In this document: positions 7,258 through 16,777 of the stretch, piece by piece
How the letters are laid out: each line of letters begins with the position of its first letter
How positions within the stretch are numbered: position 1 is the stretch's first letter
NCBI RefSeq assembly: GCF_018128905.1
Contig: NZ_CP063808.1
Span: 8,928,001 to 8,992,000, forward strand
Source: Streptomyces sp. A2-16
GTDB taxonomy: Bacteria; Actinomycetota; Actinomycetes; Streptomycetales; Streptomycetaceae
DNA: 64,000 nt
Reading direction: 5' to 3'
Translations under genes and position numbers: made by a program
The notes under the pieces: model-generated
Told to the model about the DNA's origin: nothing
Seen by the model: the letters and a program-made list of their open reading frames with translations, nothing else
The model's database searches: none

Positions 7258-9785
7258 TGTTCCGCACCGCCCTGCGCAACGTACTGGCGCACAAGGCCAG
7301 GCTGCTGATGACCGTGCTCGCCGTGATGCTCGGCGTGGCGTTCGTCTCCGGCACCCTCGTCTTCACCAACACCATCTCCGAGGCCTACCAGAAGAGTTCG
7401 GCCAAGGGCTTCGACCAGGTCGACGTCGCCGTCACCGCCGAATGGGACGAGAGCAAGGGCAACACGATCGGCAAGCGCCACGAGCTGACCCAGGCCCTCC
7501 TCGACCGGAGCGCCAAGGTCCCCGGCGCGTCGAACGCCATCGGTGTCGTCAGCGGCTTCACCGCCATCGCCGACAAGGACGGCAAGCTCATCGGCGGCGG
7601 CTTCCAGTCGCAGGGCGGCAACTACTACGGGGCCAAGGACCCCCGGTACCCGCTCGCCGAGGGCACCGCCCCGCACGGTGCGAACCAGGTCGCGATCGAC
7701 TCCGAGACCGCGAAGCGGGCCGGCTACAAGGTCGGCGACACCGTGCGCATCTCGGTCGACGGCCCGGTCCTCAAGCCCGTCGTCACCGGCATCTTCACCA
7801 CCGACGACGGCAATGTCGCGGCCGGCGGCAGCCTCGCGCTGTTCGACACGGCCACCGCCCAGAAGCTGTTCGGCAAGCCGGGGACGTACGACGAGATCGA
7901 CGTGAAGGCGGCCGCAGGCACCTCCCAGACCGCGCTGCGGGCCGCGCTGGACAAGGCGCTCCCCGCGGACCTGGTGGAGACCGAGACCGGCAAGGAACTC
8001 GCCGACGAGCAGGCCGAGATGATCTCCGCCTCGATGAGCGGCCTCAAGCAGGGTCTGCTGGTCTTCGCCGGCATCGCGCTCTTCGTCGGCACCTTCATCA
8101 TCGCCAACACCTTCACCATGCTGGTCGCCCAGCGCACCAAGGAGCTGGCGCTGCTCAGGGCGGTCGGCGCGTCCCGCAGGCAGGTCACACGGTCGGTGCT
8201 GATCGAGGCGTTCGTGGTCGGTCTGGTCGCCGCGGTGACGGGTCTGGTGGCCGGTATCGGCATCGGGGCCGGGCTCAGGTCGCTGATGGGCACGCTCGGC
8301 GCGACCGTCCCGGACGGCCCGCTGATCATCACTCCCGGCACGGTCGGCACGGCCCTCGCGGTCGGCGTCCTGATCACCATGCTGGCGGCCTGGCTCCCCG
8401 GTCGCAGGGCCGCGAAGATCCCGCCGGTCGCGGCGATGAGCAGCGTGCACGCGAAGGCGACGACCAAGTCGCTGGTGCTGCGCAACACGCTGGGCGCGCT
8501 GTTCAGCGGTGCGGGTGTCGCCGTCGTCCTGGCGGCCACCACGATGGAGGGTTCGGACGGCCAGGCCCCCATGGGTCTCGGCGCCGTCCTGCTGATCATC
8601 GGCGTGTTCATCCTCACCCCGCTGCTGTCCCGTCCGCTGATAGCGGCCGCGGCCCCCCTCATGCGCGTGTTCGGCGTCTCCGGGAAGTTGGCCCGCCAGA
8701 ACTCGGTGCGCAACCCGCGCCGTACGGCCGCCACCGCCTCCGCGCTGATGATCGGTCTCACCCTGATCACCGGCATGACGGTGATGGCGGGCAGCCTCCA
8801 GAAGTCGATCGACAAGATGGCGTCGGCGGCCGTCAAGGCGGACTACGTGGTCTCCATGGCGAACGGCAACGAGCTCTCGCCGGACGTCGAGCGCAAGCTG
8901 GCGAAGGTCGGCGACGTCACCGCCGTCAGCCCGCTGCGCAACGGGCCCTCCCGCATCGACGGCGAGACCGAGTACCTGACCGGTGTCAACGGCTCCGCGA
9001 TCGGCGAGCTCACCGACCTCAAGGTCGACGACGGCTCGTTCAAGGTCGGCGGCACCCAGGTGGTCGTGGACAAGGACAGGGCCAAGTCCTTCGGCTGGAA
9101 AGCCGGTTCGACCTTCACCGTCCACTACGAGGACGGCAAGGCGCAGCGGCTCACGGTCGCGGGGGTCTACGAGGGCAACGAGCTGATCAGCGGCATCCTG
9201 CTCGACACCGCCACCCTCAACCCGCATCTGAGCGACCGGTCCGACATGCAGGTCATGCTGAAGACGTCCGACGGCGCCTCCGCCGCCACCAAGGACAGGC
9301 TGGAGAAGGCCCTCGGCTCCAACCCGGCCATCAAGGTCCAGGACAAGAAGGACCTCTCCGACTCCATCGCCCAGATGTTCACGCTGATGCTGAACATGCT
9401 CTACGGCCTCCTGGCCATGGCGGTGATCGTCGCGGTCCTCGGCGTCATCAACACCCTGGCCATGTCGGTCTTCGAGCGGTCCCAGGAGATCGGCATGCTG
9501 CGCGCGATCGGCCTGGACCGCAAGGGCATCAAGCGGATGGTCCGTCTGGAGTCGCTGGTCATCTCCCTGTTCGGCGGGGTCCTCGGCATCGGCCTGGGTG
9601 TCTTCTTCGGCTGGGCGGCCGGTGAGCTGCTCGGCACGAAGATGGCGACGTACGAACTCGTCCTGCCCTGGGCCCGGATGGCGGTGTTCCTGCTCCTCGC
9701 GGCGACGGTGGGCATCCTCGCCGCGCTGTGGCCGGCCCGCCGGGCGGCCCGTATGAACATGCTGGCGGCCATCAAGGCGGAGTAG
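7257..9785 (+). CDS. FtsX/MacB-type ABC permease
   Basis: 842 residues from the ATG at 7257. An N-terminal membrane segment (LLMTVLAVMLGVAFVSGTLV) is followed by a large extracytoplasmic domain, three membrane segments with the FtsX signature (AQRTKELALLRAVGASRRQV), a middle membrane pair, a second external domain and a final FtsX block (SQEIGMLRAIGLDRKGI). Two FtsX domains in one chain are typical of actinobacterial permeases paired with a single ATPase. It ends with a hairpin terminator at 9799-9829. The permease at 40695-43274 has the same architecture and is a paralogue. Confidence 0.92.
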
Positions 9786-9798
9786 GGGCACGGCGCTC

Positions 9799-9829
9799 GG
9801 GGCCCGTCACGGAGGGGGTGGCGGGCCCC
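9799..9829. terminator. terminator between the ABC exporter and cfa
   Basis: GGGGCCCG (9799-9806) pairs with CGGGCCCC (9822-9829) and is followed on the plus strand by TTCTTCG. It lies between two convergent genes and can serve both. Confidence 0.7.
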
Positions 9830-9842
9830 TTCTTCGTGCGGG

Positions 9843-11141
9843 TCAGTTCCAGGTGCGGGATCTCAGCGGCAGCCCGGAGGCGCCGGAATCGGGAGTTCTG
9901 ACGGCGAGGACCTGGTTGACGCCGATGCGGTTGCGTTCGAAGGCGAGGGCGCTGGCAGCCATGTACAGCCGCCACACGCGGGCCCGCCCGGGGCCGGCGA
10001 TCCGGACCGCGCGCTGCCACTGGGCCTCCAGGTTGGCGACCCAGCGGCGCAGGGTGTGGGCGTAGTGCTCGCGGATCGACTCGACGTCCCGCACTTCGAA
10101 CCCGGCCCGCTCCAGCATGGTCACGGTGGTGCCGAGGGGGGCGAGTTCGCCGTCGGGGAAGACATAGGCGTCGATGAACTCGTCGACGTGGTACGCCGAT
10201 TCGTCGCGGTGCGGACGCCGGGCGATCTGGTGGTTGAGCAGCCGCCCGCCGGGCCTCAGGAGCTTCAGCAGGTCCTCGGCGTACTCCAGGTAGCGTTCGG
10301 CGCCGACGTGTTCGGCCATGCCGATGGAGGAGACGGCGTCGTACGGCCCGTCGATGACATCCCGGTAGTCCTGCACCCGGATCTCCACACGGTCGGTGAG
10401 CCCCTCCTCGGCGACACGCTTGCGGGCGTAGGCCGCCTGCTCCTGGGAGAGGGTGATGCCGACGACGCTCACGCCGTACTCGCGGGCCGCGTGGACGGCC
10501 ATCGAGCCCCAGCCGCAGCCGACGTCGAGGAGCCGCTGCCCGGCTGTCAGGCCGAGCTTGCGGCAGACGAGATCCAGCTTGTCGCGCTGGGCGTGCTCCA
10601 GGGTGCCCTCGGGCTCGGGGGCCTCCCAGTAGGCGCACGAGTACACCATCGACGGGCCGAGGACGATCTCGTAGAAGCCGTTGCCGACGTCGTAGTGGTG
10701 GCTGATGGCCCGCTTGTCGCTGCCTTTGGTGTGCAGATGGCCGCGGGCCCTCCGGACTTCCTCCGGCGGCGGGGCGGGCGGCAGCGGAGGCCCGGCGAGG
10801 GCGAGCAGTCCGCGTACGGCGGAGCGCACCTCGGGGTCGCGCAGGGCCTGCAGGAGGCTCCTGGCGTCCTCCCCGCGCTCCCAGACCAGCCCCGAGATCA
10901 GGTCGAGGGCGGTGTAGAGGTCGCCGTCGATGTCCAGGTCTCCCGCGACCCAGGCACGCGCCAGCCCCAGCTCGCCCGGCTTGAACAGCAGCCGGCGGAC
11001 GGCCCGCCGGTTGCGCACGACCAGCGCGGGCGCCTCGGGCGGCCCGGCCTCCGAGCCGTCCCAGGCACGGATCCGCACCGGTAGCGGCACTCCCAGCACC
11101 TGAGAGATGAGGGTTCTGAGCCGCAGCGCGGCATCTGCCAT
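9843..11141 (-). CDS. cfa: cyclopropane-fatty-acyl-phospholipid synthase family methyltransferase
   Basis: 432 residues from the ATG at 11141, placed by GGAGGTG upstream. Residues 1-130 are the CFA N-terminal domain (PVRIRAWDGSEAG, FKPGELGLARAWVAGDLDID). The SAM-binding loop is LLDVGCGWGSMAVHAA, preceded by AISHHYDVGNGFYEIVLG, a hallmark of cyclopropane/mycolic acid synthases. Later motifs include SIGMAEHVG and GGRLLNHQIAR. The enzyme adds a methylene from SAM across a cis double bond of membrane lipid acyl chains. It lies downstream of ndh on the same strand but behind a strong terminator, so it probably has its own promoter in 11142-11221. Confidence 0.9.
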   Translation of the reverse strand: MADAALRLRTLISQVLGVPLPVRIRAWDGSEAGPPEAPALVVRNRRAVRRLLFKPGELGLARAWVAGDLDIDGDLYTALDLISGLVWERGEDARSLLQALRDPEVRSAVRGLLALAGPPLPPAPPPEEVRRARGHLHTKGSDKRAISHHYDVGNGFYEIVLGPSMVYSCAYWEAPEPEGTLEHAQRDKLDLVCRKLGLTAGQRLLDVGCGWGSMAVHAAREYGVSVVGITLSQEQAAYARKRVAEEGLTDRVEIRVQDYRDVIDGPYDAVSSIGMAEHVGAERYLEYAEDLLKLLRPGGRLLNHQIARRPHRDESAYHVDEFIDAYVFPDGELAPLGTTVTMLERAGFEVRDVESIREHYAHTLRRWVANLEAQWQRAVRIAGPGRARVWRLYMAASALAFERNRIGVNQVLAVRTPDSGASGLPLRSRTWN

Positions 11142-11221
11142 GGCGCACACCTCCGTGACGAGGATCCCGGAATTGTCCACCTCGGTAAACAACGCCACGG
11201 CCATGGTCAATCCCGAAACCA

Positions 11222-11263
11222 CCGAAAGGCCCCCTGCACCACGGATGGCAGGGGGCCTTTCGG
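11222..11263. terminator. strong terminator after ndh
   Basis: CCGAAAGGCCCCCTGC (11222-11237) pairs perfectly with 11248-11263 (16 bp, 10-nt loop). It separates ndh from cfa. Confidence 0.85.
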
Positions 11264-11285
11264 TCCGTTCAGCGACCGGTACGGG

Positions 11286-12662
11286 TCAGGAGGCCTTGGC
11301 CTCGGTCTTCTTCGGCTCGGCGGCCGGCACGGGCCGCGCTGCCTCGTAGAACTCCTCGCGCGGGTGCTCCATCGCGCCGAGGGAGACGACCTCGCGCTTG
11401 AGGAACATGCCGAGGGTCCAGTCGGCGAAGACGCGGACCTTGCGGTTCCAGGTCGGCATGGCCAGACCGTGGTAGCCGCGGTGCATGTACCAGGCGAGAC
11501 GGCCCTTGAGCTTGATCTTCATCTTGCCCATGACGATCATCGCGACGCCCTTGTGCAGGCCGAGACCCGCGACAGCACCCTTGTTGGAGTGGCTGTACTC
11601 CTTCTGCGGGAAGCCCCGCATGCCGGAGATCACGTTGTCACCGAGGACCCTGGCCTGCCGCAGCGCGTGCTGGGCGTTCGGCGGGCACCAGGCGTTCTCG
11701 ACGCCGGCCTTGCGGGCGGCGACGTCCGGGACCTGGGCGTTGTCGCCGGCGGCCCAGATGTAGTCGGTGCCCTGGACCTGGAGGGTCGGGGCGGTGTCCA
11801 CGTGACCACGCGGGCCCAGCGGGAGGCCGTAGCGGGAGAGGACCGGGTTGGGCTTGACGCCGGCGGTCCACACGATGGTGCTGGAGTCGACCTCCAGGCC
11901 GTTCTTGAGGACCACGTGGCCGTCGACGCAGGAGTCCATCGAGGTGGAGAGGTAGATCTCCACGCCCCGGCTCTCCAGGTGCTCCTTGCCGTACTGGCCG
12001 AGCTTGGGGCCGACCTCGGGAAGGATCTTGTCGGCGGCGTCGACGAGGATGAACCGCATGTCCTCGCGCGAGACGTTGGTGTAGTACTTGGCCGCGTCGC
12101 GGGCCATGTCCTCGACCTCGCCGATGGTCTCCGCACCCGCGAAGCCACCGCCGATGAAGACGAAGGTGAGCGCCTTGCGGCGGATCTCCTCGTCGGTCGT
12201 GGAGTCGGCCTTGTCGAGCTGCTCGAGGACGTGGTTGCGCAGGCCGATGGCCTCCTCGATGCCCTTCATGCCGATGCCCTGCTCGGCGAGGCCGGGGATC
12301 GGGAAGGTGCGGGAGACCGCGCCGAGCGCGATCACCAGGTAGTCGAAAGGCAGCTCGTACGCCTCGCCCACGAGGGGGGCGATCGTGGCGACCTTGCGGT
12401 CCTGGTCGATGGTGGTGACCCGGCCGGTGAGAACCTCCGCCTTGGGCAGCACGCGTCGCAGCGGGACGACGACGTGGCGCGGGGAGATGTTGCCGGCGGC
12501 GGTTTCGGGGAGGAAGGGCTGGTAGGTCATGTACGACCGGGGGTCGACGACCGTGACGGTCGCCTCGCCGTAGCGCATCTTCTTGAGGATGCGCCGAGCT
12601 GCGTACAGGCCTACGTACCCACCGCCTACTACGAGGATCCTGGGACGCTCCGTGGTGCTCAT
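11286..12662 (-). CDS. ndh: type II NADH dehydrogenase
   Basis: 458 residues. It has two Rossmann loops: RILVVGGGYVGLYAARR (FAD) at the N-terminus and FVFIGGGFAGAETIGEVEDM (NADH) near residue 170. The motif QPFLPETAAGNISPRHVVVP and the C-terminal FAD segment with IWAAGDNAQVPD are typical of NDH-2. A C-terminal helical region (AMIVMGKMKIKLKGRLAWYM) resembles the amphipathic membrane anchor. It oxidises NADH and passes electrons to menaquinone without pumping protons. Two Rex-like sites in its upstream region suggest control by the NADH/NAD+ sensor Rex. The ATG at 12662 starts MSTTERPRILVVGGG. Confidence 0.93.
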   Translation of the reverse strand: MSTTERPRILVVGGGYVGLYAARRILKKMRYGEATVTVVDPRSYMTYQPFLPETAAGNISPRHVVVPLRRVLPKAEVLTGRVTTIDQDRKVATIAPLVGEAYELPFDYLVIALGAVSRTFPIPGLAEQGIGMKGIEEAIGLRNHVLEQLDKADSTTDEEIRRKALTFVFIGGGFAGAETIGEVEDMARDAAKYYTNVSREDMRFILVDAADKILPEVGPKLGQYGKEHLESRGVEIYLSTSMDSCVDGHVVLKNGLEVDSSTIVWTAGVKPNPVLSRYGLPLGPRGHVDTAPTLQVQGTDYIWAAGDNAQVPDVAARKAGVENAWCPPNAQHALRQARVLGDNVISGMRGFPQKEYSHSNKGAVAGLGLHKGVAMIVMGKMKIKLKGRLAWYMHRGYHGLAMPTWNRKVRVFADWTLGMFLKREVVSLGAMEHPREEFYEAARPVPAAEPKKTEAKAS

Positions 12663-12901
12663 GCCATCGAGTATCCACCCGCCTCAGGGGGGTCGCTCGT
12701 GCGCCCCTTCACAAGCTCTTGCAAGGGGTGTGTTATCCTCCGCCGCTCGCGTGATCCAGATCATGAAGCGGGACGGGAACCACGGTACCGGGCGACCCGT
12801 TGTCAATGCCGCGTGAGCTGCCTCTCCGTGCCGGAAGCCGCCCCGTGAGGGGCCCTCACAGGCCCCTCGCAGACCCCTCGCCCGAGGTCCGCATCCCACC
12901 G

Positions 12902-12919
12902 TTTTGAACGTGTTCACAG
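12902..12919. promoter_or_regulatory. Rex-operator-like site 1 upstream of ndh
   Basis: The reverse complement is CTGTGAACACGTTCAAAA, close to the Streptomyces Rex operator TTGTGAACGCGTTCACAA as I remember it. It lies about 240 bp upstream of ndh in a 432-bp gene-free stretch (12663-13094). That stretch also holds TGATCCAGATCA (12752-12763, near-palindromic), the second site and the ppx terminator. Confidence 0.6.
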
Positions 12920-12981
12920 GGGTGTTGAGCCCCCGGAAGGGTCAACCGGACCACATTCGTCGTCCGACAGGGCCCAATTCC

Positions 12982-12999
12982 TTGTGAAGAACTTCACGA
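12982..12999. promoter_or_regulatory. Rex-operator-like site 2
   Basis: TTGTGAAGAACTTCACGA keeps both half-sites (GTGAA, 4 bp, TTCAC) and is palindromic over GTGAAGAACTTCAC. It lies 80 bp from site 1. Confidence 0.5.
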
Positions 13000-13020
13000 A
13001 CTTTCCCGGCGCCACGTCGA

Positions 13021-13044
13021 AGAGGGGCCCCGAAGGACCCCTCT
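13021..13044 (-). terminator. terminator after ppx
   Basis: AGAGGGG (13021-13027) pairs with CCCCTCT (13038-13044). It lies about 50 bp past the ppx stop. Confidence 0.55.
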
Positions 13045-13094
13045 GACGCGCTCATACGTTGTTCTCCCTGCTCAGCAGAGGTGCCCGGGAGGGG

Positions 13095-14036
13095 CTACGC
13101 GACCGACCACGCGATGCCGTCGAGGATGTCGTGCTCGCTCACGACGACTTCCTCGGCACCGATCCGCTCCATGATCGCGAGAAGGACGAGGGCCCCGGCG
13201 CCGATGACGTCCACGCGCCCCGGGTGCATGGAGGGGACGGCCGCGCGCTCGGCGTGGGTGGAGCGCAGCAGCCAGTCGGTGATCTCGCGGACCCGCTCGT
13301 GGGGGACCCGGGAGTGGTGGATGGCCTCGGAGTCGTACTCGGGCAGCTCCTGGGCGATCGCCGAGACGGTGGTGACGGACCCGGCGAGCCCCACCAGCGT
13401 GCGCGCCTCGCGCAACGGGACGGTCTGCTCGGCGAGGTCGAGGGCGGCCTCGATGTCGGCGCGCATCGCGGTGATCTGCGCGGCGGTGGGCGGGTCGCTG
13501 ACGGCGCCGTCCTGGACGAGGTGCCGCTCGGTCATCCGCACACAGCCGACATCCACGGAACGTGCGGCGCGCACATGGTCGTCGCCCACGACGAACTCCG
13601 TCGAACCGCCGCCGATGTCCACCACCAGGTAGGGCTTGGCGAGGTGGTCGCTGCCGGTGAGCTCCTTGGTCGCCCCGGTGAAGGAGAACTCGGCCTCCTG
13701 GTCCCCGGAGATGACCTCGGGCTCGACGCCGAGGATGTCGAGGACGCCCCGAACGAAGTCGTCCCTGTTCTCCGCGTCCCGGGAGGCGGAGGTGGCGACG
13801 AAACGCAGCCGCTCGGCCCCGTGCTCCTTGATGACCGCCGCGTACTCCCGGCACGCGGCGAAGGTCCGCTCCAGCGCCTCGGGGGCGAGCCGGCCGGTCC
13901 GGTCGACGCCCTGCCCGAGCCGGACGATGGTCATACGGCGGTCCAGGTCGACGAGTTCGCCGGTGGCCGGGTCGCAGTCGGCGACGAGGAGGCGGATGGA
14001 GTTCGTACCGCAGTCGATGGCGGCGACGCGGGTCAC
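13095..14036 (-). CDS. ppx: exopolyphosphatase (Ppx/GppA family)
   Basis: 313 residues from the GTG at 14036, which overlaps the stop of the DUF501 gene. The phosphate-1 loop is AAIDCGTNSIRLLVAD and the phosphate-2 loop is LVVDIGGGSTEFV. Further family motifs are RFVATSASRDAENRDDF and GDQEAEFSFTGA. It belongs to the short actinobacterial Ppx/GppA branch, which hydrolyses polyphosphate or pppGpp; the sequence does not say which. It is the last gene of the run divIC, DUF501, ppx and is followed by a terminator at 13021-13044. Confidence 0.88.
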   Translation of the reverse strand: MTRVAAIDCGTNSIRLLVADCDPATGELVDLDRRMTIVRLGQGVDRTGRLAPEALERTFAACREYAAVIKEHGAERLRFVATSASRDAENRDDFVRGVLDILGVEPEVISGDQEAEFSFTGATKELTGSDHLAKPYLVVDIGGGSTEFVVGDDHVRAARSVDVGCVRMTERHLVQDGAVSDPPTAAQITAMRADIEAALDLAEQTVPLREARTLVGLAGSVTTVSAIAQELPEYDSEAIHHSRVPHERVREITDWLLRSTHAERAAVPSMHPGRVDVIGAGALVLLAIMERIGAEEVVVSEHDILDGIAWSVA

Positions 14037-14569
14037 TGGTCGTTCTCCTCGGTATCGGCGAGGGTCACGCACGCCCCCTTGCGCCACCACTCCGGCAGCA
14101 TCGCGATCGCCTCGTCGCCCAAGGGGTTCACGCCCGGGCCCGCGGCCAGCGAGTGGCCGACCAGGACGTGCAGGCACTTCACCCGGTCCGGCATGCCGCC
14201 GGCGCTCGGGAAGCCCTCCAGGACCTCGATGGCGTCACGGCGGGCGATGTAGTCCTCGTGCGCGGCCCGGTACGCCTTGGCGAGCTCCGGGTCGGTCTGC
14301 AGGCGCTCCGTCATCTCCTTCATGACGCCGTTCGCCTCCAGCGTGCCGATCGCCGAGGCGGCGCGCGGGCACGTCAGGTAGTACGTCGTCGGGAAGGGCG
14401 TGCCGTCGGGGAGGCGGGGGGCCGTCTCCACCACGTCCGGCTGACCGCAGGGGCAGCGGTGCGCGATCGCGCGCAGTCCGCGCGGCGGCCGGCCGAGCTG
14501 CTGCTTGAAGGCCTCGACGTCCGCGTCGGTGGGCTCGGTGCGCGGGGTGGAGGGCGGGGGCGTTTCCAT
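14033..14569 (-). CDS. DUF501 family protein
   Basis: 178 residues. It contains IAHRCPCGQPDVVETAPRLP, the typical DUF501 core, then PFPTTYYLTCPRAASAIG and MPDRVKCLHVLVGHSLAAGPG. Conserved Cys and His residues suggest metal binding. Its function is unknown. The family sits next to divIC, eno and ppx across Actinobacteria, as here. Its stop overlaps the ppx start by 4 bp, and divIC ends 30 bp upstream. Confidence 0.85.
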   Translation of the reverse strand: METPPPSTPRTEPTDADVEAFKQQLGRPPRGLRAIAHRCPCGQPDVVETAPRLPDGTPFPTTYYLTCPRAASAIGTLEANGVMKEMTERLQTDPELAKAYRAAHEDYIARRDAIEVLEGFPSAGGMPDRVKCLHVLVGHSLAAGPGVNPLGDEAIAMLPEWWRKGACVTLADTEENDQ

Positions 14570-14599
14570 GCCTGTCTTTCTATCGGTCCATCGGTCGGT

Positions 14600-15076
14600 T
14601 CACTGGTCCGAGGCGTCGGACTTGTCGACGCCGTCCCAGACGTTGGAGTACCAGGGGCGGTCGGCCGCCCCGAGATCGGTGCGGGACTGCTTCGCCGCGT
14701 CCGGGTCGACGACGATGAAGCCCGTCTCGCCCGGCATCACATAGTGCAGCCGCTGCCGGATCTGCTGCTCCGCGTACGCGTCGTCCTGCCAGCGCGCCTT
14801 GAGATCGCGCAGCTTCTCGACCCGCTGGGCGGCCTGCGCCTTCTCCCGCTGGAGATCGGCGATCTCGGCGCGCTGGGAGACGTACTGCCTTATCGGGTAC
14901 GCCAGCGCCACCACCAGCGTGCACAGCACGAGGGCGAGCAGCGCGGCCCTGCCGGTGAGCCGGGAGCGGCGGGCCTGCCTTCTGGTCTGGGAGCGGTAGA
15001 CACGGGCCGCGGTCTGCTCGCCGAGCAGCCTGATCCTGGTCGTGGTGGAGAAACGGTCCCGGTCCTTCACGGCCAT
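14600..15076 (-). CDS. divIC: septum formation initiator family protein (DivIC/FtsB-like)
   Basis: 158 residues. A basic cytoplasmic N-terminus is followed by one membrane segment (AALLALVLCTLVVALAYPI, residues about 44-62), a coiled coil (QRAEIADLQREKAQAAQRVE) and an extracellular tail with RLHYVMPGETGFIVVDPD. This is the DivIC/FtsB topology; the protein joins FtsL and FtsQ/DivIB at the division septum. In Streptomyces DivIC is needed for efficient sporulation septation but not for viability. It lies between eno and DUF501 on the same strand, after a hairpin at 15104-15145. Confidence 0.85.
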   Translation of the reverse strand: MAVKDRDRFSTTTRIRLLGEQTAARVYRSQTRRQARRSRLTGRAALLALVLCTLVVALAYPIRQYVSQRAEIADLQREKAQAAQRVEKLRDLKARWQDDAYAEQQIRQRLHYVMPGETGFIVVDPDAAKQSRTDLGAADRPWYSNVWDGVDKSDASDQ

Positions 15077-15103
15077 CGGCTCTCCGCCTCCCCTTCTACG
15101 TGC

Positions 15104-15145
15104 GTACGTCCCCGCACACGGTACGGGACCGGTACGGGGACGTAC
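15104..15145 (-). terminator. hairpin between eno and divIC
   Basis: GTACGTCCCCG (15104-15114) pairs with CGGGGACGTAC (15135-15145). It probably attenuates read-through from eno into divIC. Confidence 0.6.
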
Positions 15146-15194
15146 GTACGACTGGCTAAGGATTGGCCCTGTAGGGGTCAGCCCTTGACGCTGC

Positions 15195-16475
15195 TCAGCC
15201 CTTGAAGCGGGGGAAGGCGCTGCGGCCGGCGTACACCGCCGCGTCGTCGAGGATCTCCTCGATGCGCAGGAGCTGGTTGTACTTGGCGACGCGCTCGGAG
15301 CGGGCCGGGGCGCCGGTCTTGATCTGGCCGCAGTTGGTGGCGACGGCGAGGTCGGCGATGGTGACGTCCTCGGTCTCGCCGGAGCGGTGGGACATCATGC
15401 ACTTGAAGCCGCTGCGCTGGGCGAGCTCGACGGCGTCGAGGGTCTCGGTCAGCGAGCCGATCTGGTTGACCTTGACGAGCAGCGCGTTGGCGGCGCCGTC
15501 CTCGATGCCGCGGGCCAGACGCTCCGGGTTGGTGACGAACAGGTCGTCGCCGACGATCTGGACCTTGTCGCCCAGCTTGTCGGTGAGGACCTTCCAGCCG
15601 GCCCAGTCGTCCTCGAACAGCGGGTCCTCGATGGAGACGAGCGGGTAGGCCGCCACGAGCTCCTCGTAGTACTCCGTCATCTCGGCGGCCGAGCGGTCCT
15701 TGCCCTCGAACTGGTACTTGCCGTCCTTGTAGAACTCGGAGGCGGCGACGTCCAGCGCCAGGGCGACCTGCTCGCCGGGGATGTAGCCGGCTTCCTTGAT
15801 GGCCTCGAGGATGAGGTCGAGGGCGGCGCGGTTGGACTCCAGGTTCGGCGCGAAGCCGCCCTCGTCGCCGAGGCCGGTGGACAGGCCCTTGCTCTTCAGG
15901 ACCTTCTTGAGGGTGTGGTACACCTCGGTGCCCCAGCGCAGCGCCTCGGAGAAGGACTCCGCGCCGATCGGGGCGATCATGAACTCCTGGATGTCCACGT
16001 TGGAGTCGGCGTGCGAGCCGCCGTTCAGGATGTTCATCATCGGCACCGGCAGCAGGTGCGCGTTCGGGCCGCCCAGGTAGCGGAAGAGCGGGAGGTCGCT
16101 GGCCTCGGAGGCGGCGTGGGCGACGGCGAGGGAGACGCCGAGGATGGCGTTGGCGCCGAGCGAGCCCTTGTTGTCGGTGGCGTCCAGGTCGAACATCGCC
16201 TGGTCGATCAGGCGCTGCTCGGTGGCGTCGTAGCCGACGAGCTCCGGGCCGATCTGCTCGATGACCGCGAGGACGGCCTTCTCGACGCCCTTGCCCTGGT
16301 AGCGGTTCGGGTCACCGTCGCGCAGCTCGATGGCCTCGAAGGCGCCCGTGGAGGCGCCGGACGGGACGGCGGCACGACCCGTGCTGCCGTCGTCGAGGCC
16401 GACCTCGACCTCGACGGTGGGGTTCCCTCGCGAGTCGAGGATTTCCCGGGCTACGACGACGTCGATGGACGGCAC
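15195..16475 (-). CDS. eno: enolase
   Basis: 426 residues from the GTG at 16475. AAGGAG lies 6 nt before this GTG but directly abuts the ATG at 16481, so the GTG is preferred; it gives the start VPSIDVVVAREILDSRGNPT. Motifs include AVPSGASTGAFEA, the metal-binding LSIEDPLFEDD region (here VSIEDPLFEDDWAGW), QIVGDDLFVTN, and the family signature LLVKVNQIGSLTET followed by MMSHRSGETED. It converts 2-phosphoglycerate to phosphoenolpyruvate in glycolysis. It has its own promoter region (16476-16643) and is followed by a hairpin before divIC. Confidence 0.97.
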   Translation of the reverse strand: MPSIDVVVAREILDSRGNPTVEVEVGLDDGSTGRAAVPSGASTGAFEAIELRDGDPNRYQGKGVEKAVLAVIEQIGPELVGYDATEQRLIDQAMFDLDATDNKGSLGANAILGVSLAVAHAASEASDLPLFRYLGGPNAHLLPVPMMNILNGGSHADSNVDIQEFMIAPIGAESFSEALRWGTEVYHTLKKVLKSKGLSTGLGDEGGFAPNLESNRAALDLILEAIKEAGYIPGEQVALALDVAASEFYKDGKYQFEGKDRSAAEMTEYYEELVAAYPLVSIEDPLFEDDWAGWKVLTDKLGDKVQIVGDDLFVTNPERLARGIEDGAANALLVKVNQIGSLTETLDAVELAQRSGFKCMMSHRSGETEDVTIADLAVATNCGQIKTGAPARSERVAKYNQLLRIEEILDDAAVYAGRSAFPRFKG

Positions 16476-16537
16476 GAGCATCTCCTTCTTGGGATGTGAC
16501 ACGGTCCGCCGGGACCGCGGTGGGTTCTGCGAGACCG

Positions 16538-16543
16538 AGCCTA
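16538..16543 (-). promoter_or_regulatory. possible -10 element of eno
   Basis: TAGGCT on the minus strand, about 60 nt before the enolase start. A weak -35-like TGGCCG lies 16 bp upstream. Confidence 0.3.
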
Positions 16544-16643
16544 ACCGGCTCCGGGGGATCGGCCACCGTGTGGACCGCCCCGTGGACAGAACCGAGAGTA
16601 AATTGTTTCTGAACTGAACAAAGACGTCCCGGCAAGCGCGCAC

Positions 16644-16691
16644 AAAAAACCCCGCCCCGGTGCGTACGGGGGAACACGCACCGGAGCGGGG
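16644..16691 (-). terminator. canonical rho-independent terminator after rpfA
   Basis: On the minus strand a long GC-rich stem (16650-16665 with 16676-16691, one mismatch) is followed by TTTTTT (16649-16644). It is the clearest intrinsic terminator in the window. Confidence 0.9.
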
Positions 16692-16715
16692 AGCCCGTGG
16701 GGACGGGGGGGGGAA

Positions 16716-16757
16716 CCCTCACGAGGTCCTTCAGTATGAGGACCACGGATGTGAGGG
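16716..16757 (-). other. two-tier hairpin in the rpfA 3' untranslated region
   Basis: CCCTCAC (16716-16722) pairs with GTGAGGG (16751-16757). Inside it GGTCCT (16725-16730) pairs with AGGACC (16739-16744). It lies between the rpfA stop and the terminator and may protect the transcript's 3' end. Confidence 0.5.
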
Positions 16758-16777
16758 CGCTGTGGTTCAGCTGAGCG

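Noticed and set aside
12752..12763. TGATCCAGATCA as an FNR/CRP-type site
   Set aside because: Near-palindromic but does not match the Streptomyces Crp or Rex patterns well enough to call.
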